Source: Marinosulfonomonas sp.
GTDB taxonomy: Bacteria; Pseudomonadota; Alphaproteobacteria; Rhodobacterales; Rhodobacteraceae
DNA: 8,767 nt
Direction of reading: 5' to 3'
Assembly: GCA_019090845.1 (NCBI GenBank)
Contig: JAHRVD010000108.1
Span: 1-8,767 of the forward strand
The notes beneath the pieces are model-generated. The model did no database searches. It had not been told where the DNA came from and was given only the letters and a program-made list of their open reading frames with translations. Of this stretch, positions 1 through 7,296 are shown piece by piece. The stretch's first letter is position 1. Each line of letters starts with the position of its first letter. The position numbers and the translations under genes were made by a program.

Positions 1-1774
<1,774 letters not shown>

Positions 1775-1789
1775 TCATAATTTCGGCGT

Positions 1790-1818
1790 TTTATACAATA
1801 TCTGGGGGGGGATGTCAC
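1790..1818 (-). promoter_or_regulatory. Predicted sigma-70 type promoter of gyrB
   Basis: On the minus strand, a -35 element GTGACA (1818-1813) and a -10 element TATAAA (1795-1790) are separated by exactly 17 nt. Each matches the bacterial consensus at 5 of 6 positions. The expected start of transcription is near 1783, leaving a leader of about 20 nt that contains the gyrB ribosome binding site. The spacer contains an uninterrupted run of eight C (1811-1804). This would let gyrB be transcribed independently of the upstream exporter gene. It is inferred from sequence only. Confidence 0.6.
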
Positions 1819-1840
1819 GAGCACCCCACAAAATTCAGCC

Positions 1841-2461
1841 TCAGACGAATGGGATCACCAAGCCCACAAAGATCAACAGCGATCCGGCTGTCAGGTTGGT
1901 TCTGCGCAGCGCCCTGGGCGACGTCATAAGTTGCCGGGCTTTGTCGATGAACAGAGCCATTAAAAGGTTTCCCAAAAGCGGTACAATCGCTGAAAGTGTC
2001 GCGATTGCCGCGACGTCTGGCCAAGTCAGCGCCGTTAGATCAAAAAATCCCGGAAGGACGCCCATGTAGAACAGGATTGCTTTTGGGTTGCCAAGAATTA
2101 CCGCAACGCCGGCCGCAAATCCGGCCCAGGTTCCGGGGAGTGTCAAACGGCTGTCGGTGGCTATCGTCTTGCTCGCATTGCGGATTATCATGATGCCCAT
2201 GGCTAAAAATATCACGCAGGCCACCCAGCGCAGGGCGATCATGAAGCCAGCAAAAACCGATACCACCCATGTCACACCCAGTATCGCCAGAAACGGCCAC
2301 AGGATGTCGCCCACGACTACGCCCAACGCAAGCGGCCATGCCGCATGAAAGCCACCCGCCAGTGTGCGTGCAGTAAGGGCAACCCAAACCGGCCCCGGTG
2401 TAAGGAACAGAATCGCCAGCGCACCGGCATAAATCAGCAGCTCCCAGGCAGTGATCGTCAT
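1841..2461 (-). CDS. LysE/RhtB-family amino-acid exporter
   Basis: This is a predicted inner-membrane efflux protein of 206 residues, the usual length for the LysE/RhtB family, whose members export amino acids or their analogues such as lysine, homoserine or threonine. The substrate cannot be read from the sequence. The family signature TPGPVWVA lies at 21-28 after a first hydrophobic helix (about 7-24). Further hydrophobic segments lie near 42-62, 66-93, 112-133, 147-171 and 190-206, and the common GNPKAILFY motif at 124-132 precedes the middle re-entrant region. The ATG at 2461 has a modest GGAA 7 nt upstream. The gene begins 24 bp after recF, suggesting read-through from it, and lies 78 bp before gyrB. 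It has no known link to replication and is probably a passenger within the recF-gyrB pair. Family assignment is firm; function beyond export is not. Confidence 0.9.
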   Translation of the reverse strand: MTITAWELLIYAGALAILFLTPGPVWVALTARTLAGGFHAAWPLALGVVVGDILWPFLAILGVTWVVSVFAGFMIALRWVACVIFLAMGIMIIRNASKTIATDSRLTLPGTWAGFAAGVAVILGNPKAILFYMGVLPGFFDLTALTWPDVAAIATLSAIVPLLGNLLMALFIDKARQLMTSPRALRRTNLTAGSLLIFVGLVIPFV

Positions 2462-2485
2462 TCAGCGTTCCATGTTATCCATAAT

Positions 2486-3592
2486 TTAGCACGTCGCAAT
2501 TTTGGATGTGCCGTTATGCTCACTTATTTTGATGCGCTGGGCCCTGTCTCCGAGATCGGCAAACAACTCTGGCCCGGTTCCCGTCATCCAAGCCTGTGCT
2601 CCCAGTGCGCAAATCTCATCATAAAGGGCCGCCCGGCGGTCGGCATCAAGATGCGCGGCGATCTCATCGAGCAACAGCAGCGGCGGCGCGCCGAAATCGT
2701 CCGCAAGCGCGCGCGCATTGGCCAAGATCAGCGAAATAAGCAGGGCTTTCTGCTCGCCGGTTGAACATTGTTTAGCGTCAACGCCTTTGGCTGCATAAAT
2801 GGCGCCAAGATCGGCGCGATGTGGGCCAATCAGGGTGCGCCCGGCGTATAGGTCGCGCTGCCGATTGTCTGCAAATGCCTCGGCCAGATCAGCCTGCGTG
2901 GACGGAATTGGCCCATCGTCCGGGCCGGTGATCGTAAGCGCGGCGGCGGGAAAGGCGGTTTGCGCGCCCTCTTGCGCCGCAGCGACGCGCAACAGCGCCT
3001 CGGAGCGGTTCTGCACGATAGCAGCCCCTGCCTTGGCCATCTGCCCCTCAACCGCTCCATACCAAGCCGGATCGCGGACCTGATCCTTCAACAGGCGGTT
3101 GCGTTCGCGCATCGCCTTTTCATAGGTCAGCGTGGCATCACCGTGGGTCGGCTCGAAACTCAGAGTCATACGATCCAGGAACCTTCGCCGCCCGTCCGCG
3201 CCTTCGATCCACAGACGGTCCATCGCCGGGACCAGCCACAGGATACGGGCTATCCGCCCAAGGGCCGTCTGGGTCGCAGATTTACCGTCAATTCGCACCT
3301 GCCGCGATGTCTCGGGCTGGGACGTCGTTTCGACTTCATGCAGCTGATGCAGGCTGCGCAAAACGCCAGTGATTTTCCAGCCAAGCGCTTCGGGTTGTCG
3401 GGCCATTTCGTCGGCGCTGGCGCGACGTAGACCGCGGCCCGGCGACAACAGGGATATCGCCTCGAGGATATTTGTCTTGCCTGCTCCGTTCGCGCCAAAA
3501 ATGGCCACAGGACGGCCGTCAAGTTCAAGACGCGCGTGTTTGTGCGAGCGAAAATGCGAAAGGGTCAGTTCATTCAGGGCAAGGGCGGTCAT
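2486..3592 (-). CDS. recF: DNA replication and repair protein RecF
   Basis: RecF is an SMC-like ATPase that binds gapped DNA and, with RecO and RecR, helps load RecA for single-strand gap repair and restart of stalled forks. The 368-residue protein has the normal length. It shows an N-terminal FRSHKHARLEL strand, Walker A GANGAGKT (33-40), the GPHRADL motif (256-262), the ABC signature CSTGEQKA (276-283), Walker B LLLLDE (305-310) and the D-loop AAHLDADRR (312-320). The ATG at 3592 is preferred because GAAGG sits 7 nt upstream. A GTG directly before it at 3595 is in frame, with 4-nt spacing, and cannot be excluded. The gene follows dnaN by 64 bp, the classic dnaA-dnaN-recF order, so it is probably co-transcribed. 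The start codon falls inside a small hairpin (3587-3600), which may hold expression low. Confidence 0.96.
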   Translation of the reverse strand: MTALALNELTLSHFRSHKHARLELDGRPVAIFGANGAGKTNILEAISLLSPGRGLRRASADEMARQPEALGWKITGVLRSLHQLHEVETTSQPETSRQVRIDGKSATQTALGRIARILWLVPAMDRLWIEGADGRRRFLDRMTLSFEPTHGDATLTYEKAMRERNRLLKDQVRDPAWYGAVEGQMAKAGAAIVQNRSEALLRVAAAQEGAQTAFPAAALTITGPDDGPIPSTQADLAEAFADNRQRDLYAGRTLIGPHRADLGAIYAAKGVDAKQCSTGEQKALLISLILANARALADDFGAPPLLLLDEIAAHLDADRRAALYDEICALGAQAWMTGTGPELFADLGDRAQRIKISEHNGTSKIATC

Positions 3593-3627
3593 CACTGACC
3601 CTTCTTACTGGCAAGCACTGGCTTACC
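3587..3627 (-). promoter_or_regulatory. Two hairpins flanking the recF ribosome binding site
   Basis: In the recF leader RNA the Shine-Dalgarno-like UAAGAAGG (3608-3601) lies between two predicted hairpins. The upstream one (3627-3610) is GGUAAGC, loop CAGU, GCUUGCC: seven pairs including one U-G. The downstream one (3600-3587) is GGUCA, loop GUGA, UGACC: five pairs closed by a GNRA-type tetraloop that includes the A of the AUG. No U-run follows either hairpin, so they do not look like terminators. A role in limiting or coupling recF translation is inferred. Confidence 0.4.
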
Positions 3628-3656
3628 GCAGATGAAATTCCCGGGTCTGGCCAGCG

Positions 3657-4775
3657 TTACACACGCATCGGCATAACGACGTAAATCGCGGAGTCGTCAT
3701 TGCCTTCACGCATCAAGGTCGGGTCGCCCGAAGAATTGAAAAGGAACACGGCATTTTCGCGATCCACCTGACTGGCAATTTCCAGCAAGTATTTGGCATT
3801 GAACCCGATTTCCAGTGGTTCGTCGGAATAGGCCACGCCCAATTCTTCCTCGGCGGCGCCGCTTTCCGGGGCGTTTACTGATAGCACCAGCCGGTCTTCG
3901 TCCAGCACCAGTTTCACCGCGCGCGACCGTTCCGATGACACGGTTGCAACGCGATCCACGGCCTTTGCAAATTCGGCAGCGTCAACTTCCAGTTTACGGG
4001 TGTTCCCCTGCGGAATGACGCGAGTGTAGTCGGGAAAGGTTCCATCAATAACTTTGGAGGTTAGGGTGATTGCCGGTGTCGCAAAGCGGATCTTGGTTTC
4101 AGAAACGGACACTGCGATTGTCGCGTCATCATCGTCCAGCAGTTTGCGCAACTCGCCGACAGTTTTGCGCGGAACAATCACACCGGGCATACCATCTGCG
4201 CCTTCAGGCAGCGGCGCATCAATACGCGCAAGCCGGTGCCCATCGGTGGCAACACAGCGCAACATCTGACCAGATTCGCCGGCTGCTACGTGCAAATAGA
4301 CACCGTTCAGGTAATAGCGGGTTTCCTCGGTCGAGATCGCGAATTTGGATTTATCAAACAAACGCCGAAGGACCGGCGCAGGAATGGAAAAGTTTGTCTC
4401 ATATTCCGATGACGCCATAACCGGAAAATCTTCTTTCGGCAGTGTCGCAAGTGAAAAATTTGAGCGCCCGGCTTCGACCGTAATGCGACCAGAGGCACCG
4501 TCATCGGTCAGCGTAACAAGTGCGCCGTCAGGCAGCTTGCGGACAATTTCGTGCAGTGTAACGGCAGAAACGGTCGTGGCCCCGGCCCGTTCGACTTGCG
4601 CGGGCGCTTTGTCGATCACCTCAATATCCAGATCGGTCGCCCGGAAGGTCGCGTTACTGCTGTCAGCCTCAATCAAAACATTCGCAAGAATTGGAATAGT
4701 ATTGCGGCGTTCGACAACAGATTGTGCCTGTCCAACAGCCTTGAGCAATTCGCTGCGTTCAATGCTGATTTTCAT
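3657..4775 (-). CDS. dnaN: DNA polymerase III sliding clamp (beta subunit)
   Basis: DnaN forms the ring-shaped dimer that tethers DNA polymerase III and other partners to DNA. The 372-residue protein has the expected length and three-domain pattern. Motifs include FRATDLD (44-50), EDFP (115-118), ATDGHRLA (176-183) at the clamp's peptide-binding cleft, GTFPDY (245-250), and the C-terminal MPMRV, which belongs to the hydrophobic pocket that binds clamp-interacting motifs. The ATG at 4775 is chosen because AGGAG lies 6 nt upstream and because MKISIERSELL matches family N-termini. An in-frame ATG at 4790 would overlap the ribosome binding site, and a longer TTG start at 4832 would put an inverted repeat inside the protein. 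The gene follows dnaA by 107 bp, and that gap holds a possible promoter and a strong inverted repeat. Confidence 0.98.
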   Translation of the reverse strand: MKISIERSELLKAVGQAQSVVERRNTIPILANVLIEADSSNATFRATDLDIEVIDKAPAQVERAGATTVSAVTLHEIVRKLPDGALVTLTDDGASGRITVEAGRSNFSLATLPKEDFPVMASSEYETNFSIPAPVLRRLFDKSKFAISTEETRYYLNGVYLHVAAGESGQMLRCVATDGHRLARIDAPLPEGADGMPGVIVPRKTVGELRKLLDDDDATIAVSVSETKIRFATPAITLTSKVIDGTFPDYTRVIPQGNTRKLEVDAAEFAKAVDRVATVSSERSRAVKLVLDEDRLVLSVNAPESGAAEEELGVAYSDEPLEIGFNAKYLLEIASQVDRENAVFLFNSSGDPTLMREGNDDSAIYVVMPMRV

Positions 4776-4796
4776 GTCCCACTCCTGCATATGTCG

Positions 4797-4825
4797 GGGC
4801 GGCGAATGTACCCCATTCACCGCCC
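4797..4825 (-). repeat. 12-bp inverted repeat upstream of dnaN
   Basis: Arms 4797-4808 and 4814-4825 are inverted copies separated by 5 nt. On the minus strand they are GGGCGGTGAATG and CATTCGCCGCCC; 11 pairs are perfect and the twelfth is a G-U wobble in RNA. The stem is GC-rich and no U-run follows, so it is not a standard terminator. Transcripts reading through from dnaA would carry the hairpin just upstream of the dnaN ribosome binding site (4786-4782). As DNA it could be a dyad operator, because it overlaps the possible -10 element of dnaN. Confidence 0.75.
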
Positions 4826-4832
4826 GGCTCAA
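4805..4832 (-). promoter_or_regulatory. Possible dnaN promoter
   Basis: On the minus strand, TTGAGC (4832-4827) and TACATT (4810-4805) are separated by 16 nt. Each matches the sigma-70 consensus at 4 of 6 positions. The -10 element lies in the loop and right arm of the 12-bp inverted repeat, so a protein bound to that dyad could block it. The match is moderate and could be chance. Confidence 0.35.
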
Positions 4833-4882
4833 TAGCTATTTTGAAATGTCGGCTGAACGCAATCAGGCGTCAAGCAATCAGA

Positions 4883-6241
4883 TCACGCTTCTAGCGCACG
4901 ACGCAGCAGTTCGAGATCCTCCGCGATCTGATTATCATGCCCCTTCAGTTCTTCAATCCGACGAACACCATGCATGACCGTTGTGTGGTCGCGACCGCCA
5001 AAACGACGCCCAATCTCGGGCAAGCTGCGGGTCGTTAACTGTTTGGCCAGATACATTGCCACCTGTCGAGGGCGCGCGATAATGCGCACACGCTTGGGGC
5101 CGATGATGTCAGAAAAGCGAATATTGTAGTGATCGCTGACTTTGCGCTGGATTTCCTCGACCGTAACCTTCCGGTCCGACGCACGCAGGATATCTGCAAG
5201 ACAGTCCTGCGCCAGCTCCAGCGTAATTTCCCGCCCTACCAGTGATGCAAATGCGAACAGGCGCATAAGCGCGCCTTCCAGCACGCGCACATTGGTGGAA
5301 ATACGGTGCGCCAGAAACTCCAGAACGCCGTCCGAAATGACAAGGCCGGGATATTGCAGTCGGTATTGTTCAACCTTCTGTAGCAGAACACCAAGTCGTA
5401 ATTCGTAATCAGTTGGATGCAGATCAACGACCAAACCACATTGCAACCGGGACTTAATGCGCTCTTCGAGGTCTTTAATTTCGACCGGCGCGCGGTCGGC
5501 AGAAATGATAATTTGCTTGTTCTGGTCAACCAAGGCATTGAAAGTATGAAAAAATTCTTCCTGAGTGCTGTCTTTGCCAGCTATGAATTGAACGTCATCA
5601 ACCATCAGAACATCGACCGAGCGGAACAGCTGTTTGAAATCCATCATCTGCTTTTCGCGCAACGCCTGAACAAACCGATACATGAATTGTTCGGCCGAAA
5701 GATAGACGATGCGCAGTTCCGGGCGCTTCTTTTTCAGTTCCCATGCCATTGCGTGCATCAGATGAGTCTTGCCCAGCCCGACACCGCCATAAAGAAACAG
5801 TGGGTTAAAGGCGACGGTATCGCCCTCTGCGACACGACGCGCCGCCGCGTGGGCCAGTTCATTTGGCTTGCCAACGACAAAACTGTCGAACGTAAACCGC
5901 GCATCCAACGGGGCCCCGGGCAAATCGTCATCAACCCCGTTTTGTGCCAAAGCAGATGCCTGTTTTGGCTTGCCCTGCTTTTTGGACTTTTTCTTTTTCT
6001 GTTTCGGAACCATAAATTCTACACGGCTTACGTCCGCGCCGACGTTGATCAGGTGATGGTGGATTTGCTCGCCAAAATGGCGTGAAACCCAGTTTCCCAT
6101 GAAAATGGTCGGAACAACAAAAGTCGCAACACCATTTTTCAAATTCTTGAATTCAAGCGGTTCTATCCAATTTTTATAGTTATTTAGCCCAACCGATTTG
6201 AGCAACTCGTCCTGCACTTGTCCCCAGGTGTCCTCAGTCAT
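4883..6241 (-). CDS. dnaA: Chromosomal replication initiator DnaA
   Basis: DnaA is the AAA+ ATPase that binds DnaA boxes, unwinds the chromosomal origin and recruits the replicative helicase. The 452-residue protein has all four domains: an N-terminal interaction domain (about 1-75, starting MTEDTWGQV), a variable linker (about 78-112), the AAA+ core (about 113-345) and a helix-turn-helix DNA-binding domain (about 350-452). Motifs are Walker A GGVGLGKT (152-159), Walker B VLMVDD (211-216), sensor 1 around ISADR (246-250), the arginine finger Arg265 in ERIKSR, sensor 2 Arg327 in GALMR, and the DnaA signature GGRDHTTVMHG (415-425). The linker is unusual, with nine Lys in residues 80-93 followed by an acidic NGVDDD. 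The ATG at 6241 has AAGG 3 nt upstream. The rhodanese gene ends 31 bp upstream, so co-transcription is likely. Confidence 0.99.
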   Translation of the reverse strand: MTEDTWGQVQDELLKSVGLNNYKNWIEPLEFKNLKNGVATFVVPTIFMGNWVSRHFGEQIHHHLINVGADVSRVEFMVPKQKKKKSKKQGKPKQASALAQNGVDDDLPGAPLDARFTFDSFVVGKPNELAHAAARRVAEGDTVAFNPLFLYGGVGLGKTHLMHAMAWELKKKRPELRIVYLSAEQFMYRFVQALREKQMMDFKQLFRSVDVLMVDDVQFIAGKDSTQEEFFHTFNALVDQNKQIIISADRAPVEIKDLEERIKSRLQCGLVVDLHPTDYELRLGVLLQKVEQYRLQYPGLVISDGVLEFLAHRISTNVRVLEGALMRLFAFASLVGREITLELAQDCLADILRASDRKVTVEEIQRKVSDHYNIRFSDIIGPKRVRIIARPRQVAMYLAKQLTTRSLPEIGRRFGGRDHTTVMHGVRRIEELKGHDNQIAEDLELLRRALEA

Positions 6242-6256
6242 TCGCCTTAATCCGTT

Positions 6257-6273
6257 TTTATATTTTCAAATAT
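6257..6273 (-). promoter_or_regulatory. AT-rich 14-bp palindrome and TATAAA just before dnaA
   Basis: The gap between the rhodanese gene and dnaA is strongly AT-rich. It holds the inverted repeat ATATTTGAAAATAT (6273-6260; six-base arms, two-base centre), overlapped by TATAAA (6262-6257) on the minus strand. TATAAA could be a -10 element of a dnaA-proximal promoter, but the best -35 candidate 17 nt upstream, GCGCCA, is poor. The resulting leader would be only about 10 nt. An A-T hairpin or a regulator site is equally possible. Confidence 0.3.
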
Positions 6274-6722
6274 CAGGACTGGCGCCATGCCAGCCCCCGG
6301 TTTTTCCACCCATTGCGATTTCCACGGTGCCCATCGTAATCCATGTTACCTTCGAACCCTTCGGCAACATTAATGCACTCACACGCCAAACCTTTTGCAG
6401 ACAGGTGGCCAGTGATTGCTTCAGCAGCATGCATGGATCGAACACCCGAGCGACATAGAAACAGAAGTTTCCCGCACGGCCCGGCCCCCAGTTCATCCAT
6501 AACCATTTCTACAAAATGCGTGTTGGCAGACATTCCCGGGAAACTGGCCCATTGGACACAAATCAACGTTTGGCCAATTTCTGAAAGGTCAGGAACGCCG
6601 ACAAAATCCCATTCTGCCTGTGTCCTGACGTCGATAAGACGGGCATCACTTTCGGATTTTAGGATTGCCCATGCATCGGCGGGCATAACCTCTTCAACGC
6701 GCTGAACGCTGCCTGTGCTCAT
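6273..6722 (-). CDS. Single-domain rhodanese-like protein
   Basis: This is a predicted small cytoplasmic sulfurtransferase of 149 residues with no signal peptide or membrane segment. Rhodanese domains carry sulfur as a persulfide on an active-site Cys and pass it to an acceptor; donor and acceptor here are unknown. The N-terminal rhodanese motif LIDVRTQAEWDFVGVP spans 29-44. The active-site loop CRSGVRS spans 90-96, so Cys90 is the likely catalytic residue and the loop has the six-residue length typical of sulfur-handling rhodaneses. VAEGFEGNMD and a C-terminal GLAWRQS tail are typical of a small proteobacterial rhodanese subfamily. The ATG at 6722 has a GGGGGA ribosome binding site 6 nt upstream; an in-frame ATG at 6782 would add 20 residues outside the domain. 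The gene directly precedes dnaA and probably shares its transcript. Confidence 0.9.
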   Translation of the reverse strand: MSTGSVQRVEEVMPADAWAILKSESDARLIDVRTQAEWDFVGVPDLSEIGQTLICVQWASFPGMSANTHFVEMVMDELGAGPCGKLLFLCRSGVRSMHAAEAITGHLSAKGLACECINVAEGFEGNMDYDGHRGNRNGWKNRGLAWRQS

Positions 6723-6880
6723 CGAGTGTCCCCCAAGACGGTGTGAATCGCTTGGCAAAGCTAGCAAGCAGTCCGAGCACATCGCAACAGACCTTTACTA
6801 TTGACTCAAACCATTGTGACACCGAATCTTGTAACCGCCTTGAATCCCGAAATTCCCGGCGCGAAATTACCACAGTCCAA
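6723..6880 (-). promoter_or_regulatory. Rhodanese-dnaA upstream region with clustered GANTC sites
   Basis: This non-coding stretch lies between the rpsT terminator and the rhodanese start. It must hold the main promoter of the rhodanese-dnaA unit unless dnaA has only an internal one, but I found no convincing -35/-10 pair; TTGAGT at 6809-6804 is the best -35 and lacks a good partner. GANTC sites occur at 6745-6749, 6803-6807, 6824-6828 and 6842-6846, with a fifth at 6918-6922 beyond the terminator. In alphaproteobacteria GANTC is methylated by CcrM, and dnaA transcription in Caulobacter is known to respond to it. I see no cluster of DnaA boxes. Confidence 0.45.
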
Positions 6881-6913
6881 AAATAAAAAAACGCGCCCGA
6901 AGGCGCGCTTTTT
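6881..6913 (-). terminator. Intrinsic terminator of rpsT
   Basis: The minus strand has a CGCGCC stem, a UUCG tetraloop and GGCGCG (6907-6892), followed by seven T, one A and further T. The stem can be extended by a G-U pair and by A-U pairs from the A-run that precedes it. It starts 23 bp after the rpsT stop codon and separates rpsT from the rhodanese-dnaA unit. A-runs on the opposite side give it some bidirectional potential, but no plus-strand gene is present. Confidence 0.93.
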
Positions 6914-6935
6914 CAATGATTCTGTCGGTAGAACG

Positions 6936-7199
6936 TCAGGCGATCGCTTTGACCCGTGACGAAAGACGCGAAATTTTACGTGAAGCCGTGTTCTTGTGCA
7001 GAATGCCCCGGCTCACACCGCGCATCAATTCTGGCTGGGCCGCGCGAAGCGCCTCTGCAGCGGCTTTTTGGTCGCCCGACGTAATCGCTTCTTCCACAAT
7101 ACGCAGGAAAGTGCGGATGCGGGAACGACGTGCTTTGTTAACAGCAAAACGACGTTCGTTCTGTCTGGCGCGTTTTTTAGATTGTGCCGTATTGGCCAT
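6936..7199 (-). CDS. rpsT: 30S ribosomal protein S20
   Basis: S20 is a primary 16S rRNA-binding protein of the small ribosomal subunit, a three-helix bundle acting early in 30S assembly. The 87-residue, very basic protein starts [15 protein letters not shown], the near-universal S20 N-terminus, and contains the conserved [15 protein letters not shown] segment (65-79), so length and sequence fit the family. The ATG at 7199 is chosen on this N-terminus, with GGAAAG about 8 nt upstream; an in-frame upstream start would add five non-conserved residues. A good promoter lies 45-73 bp upstream and a strong terminator follows, so it is probably a single-gene transcription unit. Confidence 0.98.
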   Translation of the reverse strand: MANTAQSKKRARQNERRFAVNKARRSRIRTFLRIVEEAITSGDQKAAAEALRAAQPELMRGVSRGILHKNTASRKISRLSSRVKAIA

Positions 7200-7243
7200 G
7201 CGGTATCTTTCCACTTTTATGGTGGTGTAAATCTGAAGTCGCG

Positions 7244-7272
7244 CTTCTAGGCCCGAGTCGGCGTCAAGTCAA
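7244..7272 (-). promoter_or_regulatory. Predicted rpsT promoter
   Basis: On the minus strand, TTGACT (7272-7267, 5 of 6 to consensus) and TAGAAG (7249-7244, 4 of 6) are spaced by 17 nt. The start of transcription would be near 7237, giving a leader of about 38 nt. The bases after the -10 are GC-rich (CGCG), as in promoters under stringent control. A GANTC site (7255-7259) lies in the spacer. Confidence 0.6.
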
Positions 7273-7296
7273 CTGGGTAAAGCCAAGTTTTACGTC

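Noticed and set aside
4776..4832. A longer dnaN start (TTG at 4832 or ATG at 4790)
   Set aside because: The added residues do not match the family. The AGGAG site at 4786-4782 is correctly spaced for the ATG at 4775, and the extension would run through the inverted repeat.
4345..6085. Long plus-strand open frames opposite dnaN and dnaA (for example 4345-4977 and 5417-6085)
   Set aside because: They are antisense to conserved genes, resemble no known family, and lack convincing ribosome binding sites. Long antisense frames are expected in genes with GC-biased third codon positions.
6279..6300. Hairpin at the 3' end of the rhodanese gene as a terminator before dnaA
   Set aside because: The CTGGC/GCCAG stem is only five pairs and is not followed directly by a T-run; the T-rich sequence comes later and is broken by the AT palindrome.
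6723..6935. Candidate chromosomal replication origin next to dnaA
   Set aside because: No cluster of DnaA boxes was found in this region or elsewhere in the window. TTACCACAG at 6868-6876 only loosely resembles a box. In many alphaproteobacteria the origin lies away from dnaA.
7273..7296. Terminator after the enoyl-CoA hydratase gene
   Set aside because: Only a weak five-pair stem (GTAAA/TTTAC, 7293-7277) and no T-run were seen, so no intrinsic terminator is supported there.
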